From the NCBI GenBank assembly GCA_002291495.1, contig DBAE01000254.1:8861-21470 (forward strand): a DNA stretch of 12,610 bases, read 5' to 3'. The first letter of the stretch is position 1; the number at the start of each line of letters is the position of its first letter. Made by a program: the position numbers and the translations under genes. A model generated the notes under the pieces. That model had not been told where the DNA came from. It saw only the letters and a list, made by a program, of their open reading frames with translations, and made no database searches. The stretch is from Bacteriovoracaceae bacterium UBA1018. Its GTDB lineage: Bacteria > Bdellovibrionota > UBA1018. Of this stretch, positions 1 to 5,634 are shown one piece after another.

Positions 1-666
1 AAAGCCGATGCAATTAAGATCTTGCCAGTCCGAGCGGTGCCAGATGGTGACGAACGAGACAAAGATGTCGGTAATGCGATCCGATATGCGGTAGATCAAG
101 GTGCGCGTGTGATTAATATGAGCTTTGGGAAGGCATTCTCACCACATAAATCCTATGTCGACGCTGCTGTTAAATATGCAGCTGAGCATGATGTCCTCTT
201 AGTTCACGCAGCCGGTAACGATGGTAAAAATAACGACGTGAATGATAACTATCCTAACCGTCGGTTTGACTCAGGATCTACTGCACCAAATTGGATTGAA
301 GTAGGAGCATCCTCAAGTAGCGATGATGAAAATCTACCTGCGTATTTTTCTAATTATGGAGCAAAAGGGGTCGATCTCTTTGCACCAGGGGTTGAGATCT
401 ATTCGACCGTTCCAGGAAACGAGTATGGTATGGCGCAAGGGACCAGTATGGCATCACCAGAAGTTGCGGGTATTGCCGCATTGATCCTTACTCAACGGCC
501 TGACCTCAGTGCAGTTGAACTGCGCAAATTGATCCTAGATGGGGTTCATAGCTTCTCAGGCAAAAACGTAAAAAAGCCAAAACAGGGTACGTTGATCGAT
601 TTTGCTGAGCTTTCAGCTACTGGTGGCGTAGTCAATGCTTTCAACAGCTTGAAGCTACTCAAGTAA
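1..666 (+). CDS. S8 (subtilisin-family) serine peptidase, 3' part only
   Basis: This is the C-terminal 221 codons of a serine endopeptidase. The frame is open from the first base of the window, so the true start and the catalytic Asp and His lie upstream. Visible motifs are the KILPVRAV strand, the VINMSFG segment, the oxyanion-hole Asn in HAAGND (codon 217-219) and the catalytic Ser in GTSMASPEVAG (codon 445-447). The protein ends about 70 residues after the Ser, so there is no long C-terminal extension or sorting domain. The phrase PDGDERDKDVGNAIRYAVDQGA resembles a subgroup I recall from Bacteroidetes exported proteases; that is memory, not a search. These enzymes are normally secreted, but no signal peptide can be judged here. 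The gene ends with TAA and is followed by a strong hairpin shared with the convergent regulator gene. The family call is firm; the substrate is unknown. Confidence 0.93.
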   Translation, partial: KADAIKILPVRAVPDGDERDKDVGNAIRYAVDQGARVINMSFGKAFSPHKSYVDAAVKYAAEHDVLLVHAAGNDGKNNDVNDNYPNRRFDSGSTAPNWIEVGASSSSDDENLPAYFSNYGAKGVDLFAPGVEIYSTVPGNEYGMAQGTSMASPEVAGIAALILTQRPDLSAVELRKLILDGVHSFSGKNVKKPKQGTLIDFAELSATGGVVNAFNSLKLLK

Positions 667-687
667 CCTTTTCAGTAGGTGAGTTAA

Positions 688-733
688 AAACAAGAAGGCC
701 CATTGTCATAAGCGACAATGGGCCTTCTTGTTT
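688..733. terminator. Bidirectional rho-independent terminator between convergent genes
   Basis: A perfect 20-bp inverted repeat (arms 688-707 and 714-733, six-base loop ATAAGC) lies between the S8 protease stop and the NtrC-type regulator stop. The GC-rich core is AAGGCCCATTGTC paired with its complement. Read on the minus strand, the stem is followed by TTTTTAA, a good uridine tract, so it should best terminate the kinase/regulator operon. On the plus strand the tract is only TTTG, so termination of the protease transcript may be less efficient. Confidence 0.9.
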
Positions 734-746
734 GTGATGGGTTCTA

Positions 747-2255
747 TTAAACTGCTGCTTGTTCTTTAGTTTCCATTTGCTCTTCTTGTTCGTTGCCCAA
801 GTTGAGCTCTTTTTCTTTTCGATAGAGCGTTTTTCTATCAATTCCAAGAAGACGGGCTGCAAGTTCTTTCTTTCCGCCGGTCTTTTCGAGAACGTACTGA
901 ATGTGGCGCCCTTCGATTTCCCGGAGAGGCAAACACTCTTCCTCAAGATTACCCGACGTAGCCGAATGGCCGCGACTTTGATCTGAGATAGATGTCGTCA
1001 TCTTAGTTGGAGTTGTGTCCATAGAAGCGTTCGAATGTTCGTGTTCTGCTGCCAAGACAATGTCCTTAGCTTGGAGTACATCCTTTTCAGCCAGAATAAC
1101 TGCACGCTCAACTGTATTTTGGAGTTCGCGGACGTTTCCTGGCCATCGATAAGATAAGAGACGCTCAACTGCAGCTGGCTCAAAGCCTTTCAGCGATACA
1201 CCATGGAGATGGCTAAATTTTTCCAGGAAGTGTTGCGCCAGAAATAAGATGTCGTCTCCGCGCTCTCGTAGCGCAGGCGCGCTGACTGGAATTACACTGA
1301 GTCGGAAGTAAAGGTCCTCGCGGAATTTTCCATCACGGATCGACTGTCTCAGATTAGTGTGAGTAGCAGCAATAATTCTGACGTCGACGTCACGGTCCTT
1401 ATTTTCTCCTAAAGGACGAACTTTGCGCTCCTGCAATACTCGGAGTAATTTGGCTTGGAGCGGAAAGGCCATATCACCAATTTCATCTAGGAAGAGCGTT
1501 CCACCTGAAGCTTCTTCAAAAAGACCACGGCGAGCTTGGGTGGCACCTGTGAATGAACCTCGAGCATGACCGAAGAGTTCGGACTCCAGTAAAGATTCAG
1601 GTACAGCTGCGCAGTTCAAAGCAATGAATGGCTTATCGGCGCGAGGGCTCAGGTTATGTACTGCACGAGCAATGAGCTCTTTACCGGTCCCGCTCTCTCC
1701 AGTGATCAGGACATTCACGTGAGTGGTTGCCACACGACGGACCATGGAAAAGAGATTTTGCATGCTTGAGCTTTTGCCGAGCATCTCTCCGCAAGTCCAC
1801 GCCTGCTTCAATTCTTCACGAAGGGCGGTATTATCTTGTTCAAGGCGAGTAATCTTTAGCACTCGCTCGATGGTGAGTAAGAGTTCATTCGATTGAAATG
1901 GTTTAATGAGATAGTCGGTCGCGCCACGGCGGATGGCTTGGATTGCAGTTTCCATACTTCCATGTGCAGTCATAAGAACGACTGGAACTTTGATTTTGGA
2001 CTGAATGAGACTGCTGACGAACTCTAACCCGTCCATATCTGGCATCTGAATATCACAAAGGATGAGATCATAAGGTTGAGCTCCCTGTTCCTTTGCTTGC
2101 TTGAGTTCCTGAAGAGCGAATGAAGGGTCGAGTCGAGTGGTGAGCTCAAACCCTGCCTTATTCAACCAGACCTGCAATAAAGCCTGAATCTCTTGATCAT
2201 CATCAATAGATAAGATTCTAACAGGTTTTGCTTCTGTCGCTTGAATGGGGTTCAT
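747..2255 (-). CDS. NtrC-family sigma-54-dependent response regulator
   Basis: This 502-residue protein has the classical three-part layout. The receiver domain (about 12-130) has acidic residues D18-D20, phospho-acceptor D68 in LILCDIQMPDMDG, T96 and K118. The AAA+ sigma-54 interaction domain (about 155-400) has Walker A GESGTGKE (186-193), the sigma-54 contact loop as GSFTGA (233-238; GAFTGA is usual), Walker B LFLDE (254-258) and FREDLYFRL with putative arginine fingers R312 and R318. After a Ser/Thr-rich linker (405-440) comes a Fis-type helix-turn-helix (about 445-484, ending LLGIDRKTLYRKEKEL). It should bind an upstream enhancer and drive sigma-54 open-complex formation once D68 is phosphorylated. 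Its ATG overlaps the kinase TGA as ATGA, so the two are translationally coupled and almost certainly cognate. Likely targets are the two -24/-12 promoters at 5321 and 5535. The exact orthologue is not recognised. Confidence 0.95.
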   Translation of the reverse strand: MNPIQATEAKPVRILSIDDDQEIQALLQVWLNKAGFELTTRLDPSFALQELKQAKEQGAQPYDLILCDIQMPDMDGLEFVSSLIQSKIKVPVVLMTAHGSMETAIQAIRRGATDYLIKPFQSNELLLTIERVLKITRLEQDNTALREELKQAWTCGEMLGKSSSMQNLFSMVRRVATTHVNVLITGESGTGKELIARAVHNLSPRADKPFIALNCAAVPESLLESELFGHARGSFTGATQARRGLFEEASGGTLFLDEIGDMAFPLQAKLLRVLQERKVRPLGENKDRDVDVRIIAATHTNLRQSIRDGKFREDLYFRLSVIPVSAPALRERGDDILFLAQHFLEKFSHLHGVSLKGFEPAAVERLLSYRWPGNVRELQNTVERAVILAEKDVLQAKDIVLAAEHEHSNASMDTTPTKMTTSISDQSRGHSATSGNLEEECLPLREIEGRHIQYVLEKTGGKKELAARLLGIDRKTLYRKEKELNLGNEQEEQMETKEQAAV

Positions 2256-5200
2256 AGTAATGCTCTCCGTTTTTCAGATAATAAATGATCCATACGATCT
2301 AATGTGTCTTTGATCGAATGGAGTTCTTGCAGCTGCGCCGACTGTTCAAGTTTCGCGCCAAACTCTCCGAGTTCGGGCAAACCATATGATTTTGCGCTTC
2401 CTTTGATCTTGTGACCTATTTTAGCGATTTCCTCATATTTCTGACATTCAAAGGCGGTTTTTAGGATCGCTAAATCAGCCTTACGATTGTCAATATATTG
2501 GGGAACTAACTTCAAAATTTCGGGTTCGATTTGTGACATAAGTCCTAACGATGTGGAGCTCGGCTCGACCTGAATAGACCGAGAAGAGCTGATTTTATAG
2601 AGAAGTCCAATAAGGTCAGACTTCCGTACTGGCTTTGCAAGGTGGCCATCACAACCGGCTGCCTTGGTCTTTTCGATTTCGTCCTTAAAAGCATGCGCAG
2701 TGACTGCCCAGATTGGTGTAGGTGAAAATCCTTTGGCCCTTTCAATCTCGCGGATCTTACGTGTAGCCGAATAGCCATCCATATTGGGCATCTGAATGTC
2801 CATTAGAATCAAGTCATAACGACCGGATTGAAATTTATCGGTTCCTTCAAGCCCATCGTTGGCAATCGTCAGTTCGATCTGAGTGTCTTGCAAATAGGCT
2901 TTCATCAATTCAACGTTATCGGGAGAATCCTCTACTAAGAGGAGCTTAAAACCTTTTCGAATGCGATCTTGATTCTCTCGAGTCAGGACAGACTGAACGA
3001 TATTAAGCAGATCTTCTCTCTTAATCGGTTTGACTAAAAACGCGCTGATATTAACATCTTTGTTTTCATCACGAATTTCAGCAACTTTTCTGCGATGAGT
3101 TTCAGAGGTTAAGATTACTGTCTTAGGAGCTGTCTGTCCGTGTTCACTCCGAACTTGCCGACTGACTTCGATGCCATCGAGTCCCGGCATTCGATAGTCT
3201 AAGAACATAACGTGGTAGGGATTTTTTTCGATATAGGAGCGTTTAATCAAACGCAAAGCATCCATACCGTTATCGGCCTCAACAACGCTTGCGCCCCACT
3301 GGGTTAGCCACTCTCTTAAGATAATCCGGTTGACCGGTTTATCATCCACGATGAGAATGCGATGGTTAGATAGGAGCCCATCGAGTTTTAGATCAGAACG
3401 AGCCGTATTTTCATAATGTGGGAGCTCAAGGGTAAACAAGAAGGTCGTACCTACTCCTACGGTGCTTTCGACCCAGATTTCACCACCCATTTGCTCTACG
3501 ATCTTTTTGACAATGGCCAGGCCTAACCCGGTTCCGCCGAACTTTCGGGTGATTGAAGAGTCAACCTGTTTAAAGCTTTCAAAGATTTCGAGCGTTTTTT
3601 CAGGAGGAATGCCAATTCCTGTATCGCTGACATTAAACAGAATATTGCCACAACGATTTAAATTTTCGGGTTTGGCTTCGACTTTGACAAAAATCTCTCC
3701 ATCGTTTGTAAATTTAACGGCATTTCCAAGCAGATTAAATAATATCTGGCGTAAGCGGGTAGGATCGCCGAGACGCGAAGTTCGCAGTCCTCGGTCAATG
3801 AAGGAGCTGAGCTCGACCTTTTTGTCATGTGCGCGAATTGCCATCAGCTCCGCGACACTTTCTACAACATCATCGAGTTGAAAGGCGATGGATTCAAGCT
3901 CTAGTTCTCCAGCCTCAACCTTTGAAATATCTAAGACGTCGTTGATGACCGTCAAAAGTGTAGCCGACGCACGTTCAAAGATTTTAACATATCGGAGTTG
4001 CTCCGAGCTCAGTGATGTTTCCCGTAGGAGATCACCCATGCCTACAATGGCATTGAGCGGAGTCCGGATCTCATGGCTTACATTTGCTAAGAATTCGGAC
4101 TTCGTTTTTGAAGCTGCGATTGCGGCTTCTTTGGCCTCGATCAGTTGTCGTTCGGTATCCTTAATTGCAGATAGATCTTGGAATGTAATCAGCAGTTGTT
4201 GGTCAAGTTCAGCTTCGGTGCGCTGAATTTTTCCCGCATTAACCAGGAAAGTTTTCTGCCTGTTAGAACCCTGAGTTTGATAAATCCATTCCCAGTTGCG
4301 AAGCGGTGCCGAAGTGATCAGCACGGCTTCGAGCTTTGCACGCAAGAGAGGATGCGCGAGCACTTCTTTGGAAGTAATAGGAAATGATTCGTTAAACGCC
4401 TTATTCATAGCCTCGGCACGCAATTCTGGGTCTACAACCATTAAGGGAACAGGAGTCAGATCGAAAAGGTTTTCAGAATAGTTAATGATGCCCTTAAGAA
4501 GTAACTCAGTCTTGGAGATAGCCGACTGCATACTACCCATGGCATTGAGCAGTTCGCCTGTTTCATCAGTTCTTGCACTCTTGATAATCAGATTTCGTTC
4601 ACCAGCAGCAATTCTTTTGGCAAACACAACGGCAGTTTTAAGAGGATTAAGAATATCCTTGGCCACAAAGATCGATAAAATTAAGCTCAAAATCAGACCA
4701 ACAAAAAACACGGCAACCATGTATCCGATTGCTCTAACACGTCGGGTTTCGATTTCGTCCATTCGGTTTATGATCAAGCGAGATACTCGCGTCTCTTGAC
4801 CGAGATCTAAATTCAGATCGGGTAATTTGGACGCTCCGTTGAAGGCAGCTCTTATCCCAATAGTAAACGCTGAGTGGTCCTTCTTGAGTTTCTGAATATT
4901 CTCGCGAAGAAGTTTTGTTACTAACGGATCAAGTTCGGACGAAATCAGAGAGTTTTTTGGATCAATAAATCGATCCACTGCTTTAAAGGTATTATTGATG
5001 TCCCGATCAAGTGTGCTTATTTTGTCCAGAGCAGTCTCTTTATCGAGTTGTTGATTTTGATACTTTTGGACAGTGATAGTTTGCTGATAGCGTTTAAATT
5101 GAAGGTCTTGAAGGGATTGCACTAGGTTAACCCCTTCATTGTAAACGCGGAGCTTGGTATTTCCAGTAATCCAAAATCCCCAAATTCCAAACGCTAGTCC

Positions 5201-5272
5201 AATGCTGAAAACGATAATCAGCGGTAGGATAATGAAGAGAATTTTATTTCCAATTCGGGTGGTGTTAATCAT
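2252..5272 (-). CDS. Hybrid sensor histidine kinase: TM-HAMP-PAS-HK-REC-REC-HPt
   Basis: This 1006-residue inner-membrane sensor carries a complete phosphorelay. TM1 (about 10-35) and TM2 (about 182-204) flank a roughly 145-residue, mostly helical extracytoplasmic sensor. Then come HAMP (205-258), a PAS-like domain (about 266-369), and HisKA with H400 in FLANVSHEIRTPLNAI. The ATPase domain shows the N box with N517, DTGIGI (from 550) and GGTGLGL (579-585). Receiver 1 has D692 in FLDYRMPGLDG, receiver 2 has D825 in LILMDIQMPNMDG, and a C-terminal HPt domain has H954 in IGHKIKGSAKSYG. The layout resembles BarA/ArcB-type kinases but with two receivers. I chose ATG 5272 because it directly precedes TM1 and has TAAGAG 10 bases upstream. 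A longer reading to 5365 would add an unlikely leader and run over the divergent promoter. The HPt output most likely phosphorylates the coupled NtrC-type regulator. The signal is unknown. Confidence 0.94.
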   Translation of the reverse strand: MINTTRIGNKILFIILPLIIVFSIGLAFGIWGFWITGNTKLRVYNEGVNLVQSLQDLQFKRYQQTITVQKYQNQQLDKETALDKISTLDRDINNTFKAVDRFIDPKNSLISSELDPLVTKLLRENIQKLKKDHSAFTIGIRAAFNGASKLPDLNLDLGQETRVSRLIINRMDEIETRRVRAIGYMVAVFFVGLILSLILSIFVAKDILNPLKTAVVFAKRIAAGERNLIIKSARTDETGELLNAMGSMQSAISKTELLLKGIINYSENLFDLTPVPLMVVDPELRAEAMNKAFNESFPITSKEVLAHPLLRAKLEAVLITSAPLRNWEWIYQTQGSNRQKTFLVNAGKIQRTEAELDQQLLITFQDLSAIKDTERQLIEAKEAAIAASKTKSEFLANVSHEIRTPLNAIVGMGDLLRETSLSSEQLRYVKIFERASATLLTVINDVLDISKVEAGELELESIAFQLDDVVESVAELMAIRAHDKKVELSSFIDRGLRTSRLGDPTRLRQILFNLLGNAVKFTNDGEIFVKVEAKPENLNRCGNILFNVSDTGIGIPPEKTLEIFESFKQVDSSITRKFGGTGLGLAIVKKIVEQMGGEIWVESTVGVGTTFLFTLELPHYENTARSDLKLDGLLSNHRILIVDDKPVNRIILREWLTQWGASVVEADNGMDALRLIKRSYIEKNPYHVMFLDYRMPGLDGIEVSRQVRSEHGQTAPKTVILTSETHRRKVAEIRDENKDVNISAFLVKPIKREDLLNIVQSVLTRENQDRIRKGFKLLLVEDSPDNVELMKAYLQDTQIELTIANDGLEGTDKFQSGRYDLILMDIQMPNMDGYSATRKIREIERAKGFSPTPIWAVTAHAFKDEIEKTKAAGCDGHLAKPVRKSDLIGLLYKISSSRSIQVEPSSTSLGLMSQIEPEILKLVPQYIDNRKADLAILKTAFECQKYEEIAKIGHKIKGSAKSYGLPELGEFGAKLEQSAQLQELHSIKDTLDRMDHLLSEKRRALL

Positions 5273-5297
5273 AAGTAAAATACTCTTATGTAATAAA

Positions 5298-5313
5298 GTA
5301 AGGACCCTCTTAC
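5298..5313. promoter_or_regulatory. Short dyad GTAAG-N6-CTTAC beside the sigma-54 site
   Basis: Five-base inverted arms (5298-5302 and 5309-5313) are separated by six bases in the 77-bp gap between the divergent kinase and DUF1328-like genes. The dyad ends seven bases before the -24 element. A dyad of the same 5-6-5 geometry (GTTAC-N6-GTAAC, 5520-5535) abuts the second -24 element. Arms this short arise easily by chance, so an operator role is only a possibility. Confidence 0.25.
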
Positions 5314-5320
5314 CACAAAT

Positions 5321-5336
5321 TGGCACTGACGTTGCT
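5321..5336 (+). promoter_or_regulatory. Putative sigma-54 (-24/-12) promoter P1
   Basis: The sequence TGGCAC-TGACG-TTGCT matches the sigma-54 consensus TGGCAC-N5-TTGCW at every fixed base, with GG (5322-5323) and GC (5334-5335) separated by exactly 10 bases. It lies on the plus strand just upstream of the DUF1328-like gene and divergent from an operon encoding a sigma-54 activator. The predicted transcription start, about 12 bases after the GC, is near 5347. That is only three bases before the ATG at 5350, so the mRNA would be leaderless or nearly so. Confidence 0.7.
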
Positions 5337-5349
5337 AAAATTGAGCAAT

Positions 5350-5520
5350 ATGCTCTACCTAGCATCCAGTTTTTTCTTACTCGCTCTGATATCCGGTCTA
5401 GTTTTCGTTGTATCTGCAGTACCTTGGGCTACGGCGGTAGCAAAAGGATCCTTTCTCACAGCAAATTTTCTTTTTTTGGTCACATTAGTCAAAGGGATCT
5501 TTGACTCTCCTCGAGTTTAG
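5350..5520 (+). CDS. Small DUF1328/YtjA-like membrane protein
   Basis: This is a 56-residue, strongly hydrophobic protein with two predicted membrane helices (about 2-24 and 31-50). They are joined by an Ala/Gly-containing turn (SAVPWATAVAKG), with a short polar tail FDSPRV. Length, the FFLLALISGL start and the AKG-x9-FLVTLVKG second half resemble the DUF1328 (YtjA) family of small membrane proteins of unknown function. I matched this by eye. The first Met of the open frame is at 5350; TTG codons further upstream lie inside or before the sigma-54 promoter. There is no good Shine-Dalgarno sequence (only TTGAGC), which fits the near-leaderless mRNA predicted from P1. It is divergent from the hybrid kinase and precedes the AsmA-like gene. 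Its position suggests it is an output of the kinase/NtrC relay. Confidence 0.68.
   Translation: MLYLASSFFLLALISGLVFVVSAVPWATAVAKGSFLTANFLFLVTLVKGIFDSPRV
5443..5454. promoter_or_regulatory. 12-bp perfect palindrome AAAGGATCCTTT
   Basis: This perfect palindrome lies inside the DUF1328-like coding sequence. Its centre is about 112 bases upstream of the start predicted for promoter P2, within the usual range for sigma-54 enhancers. It shares the AAAGG and CTTT elements with the dyad at 5487-5506, whose centre is 48 bases away. A role as an activator site is inferred; it may simply reflect codon choice. Confidence 0.3.
5487..5506. promoter_or_regulatory. 20-bp dyad, candidate activator site
   Basis: Eight-base arms AGTCAAAG (5487-5494) and CTTTGACT (5499-5506) flank the four-base spacer GGAT, at the 3' end of the DUF1328-like gene. 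The centre is about 64 bases upstream of the start predicted for P2. No uridine tract follows, so it does not look like an intrinsic terminator. Size and symmetry suit a dimeric Fis-type helix-turn-helix such as that of the neighbouring NtrC-family regulator. That assignment is inference. Confidence 0.4.
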
Positions 5521-5534
5521 TTACGAAACAGTAA

Positions 5535-5550
5535 CGGCACAGTCATTGCT
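5535..5550 (+). promoter_or_regulatory. Putative sigma-54 (-24/-12) promoter P2
   Basis: The sequence CGGCAC-AGTCA-TTGCT matches TGGCAC-N5-TTGCW except for the first base. It keeps the invariant GG (5536-5537) and GC (5548-5549) at 10-base spacing. It lies 14 bases after the DUF1328-like stop codon. The predicted transcription start is near 5561, giving a leader of about 74 bases to the AsmA-like ATG at 5635. One mismatch makes it weaker alone than P1. Its placement and the nearby P1 and sigma-54 activator support it. Confidence 0.6.
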
Positions 5551-5580
5551 CAGGTGACCCGTCCCAGAGGTCATTTCTAT

Positions 5581-5604
5581 TCGTGTTGGGGATATTCGAC
5601 ACGA
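5581..5604 (+). other. Hairpin in the leader of the AsmA-like gene
   Basis: Arms TCGTGT (5581-5586) and ACACGA (5599-5604) can be extended inward by a U-G and a G-C pair, leaving an eight-base loop. If P2 starts near 5561, this hairpin lies in the transcribed leader, about 30 bases before the ATG. No T tract follows. It might affect mRNA stability or start-site access, or be incidental. Confidence 0.25.
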
Positions 5605-5634
5605 TGGGGCAAAAAGGGTGGGGAAAGAGGATCT

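Noticed and set aside
3462..4799. Several plus-strand open frames of 60-140 codons opposite the kinase gene
   Set aside because: They are antisense to a well-conserved kinase, Ser/Ile-rich and without recognisable motifs, as expected for shadows of a real gene.
5273..5365. A longer hybrid kinase starting at an ATG at 5365
   Set aside because: It would add 31 residues before TM1 and run across the putative promoter P1 and into the divergent DUF1328-like start. ATG 5272 precedes TM1 directly and has TAAGAG upstream.
5554..5634. An upstream ATG at 5554 for the AsmA-like gene
   Set aside because: The extra 27 residues are polar and precede the membrane anchor. ATG 5635 has AAAGAGGA just upstream. 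ATG 5554 would also lie before the start predicted from P2.
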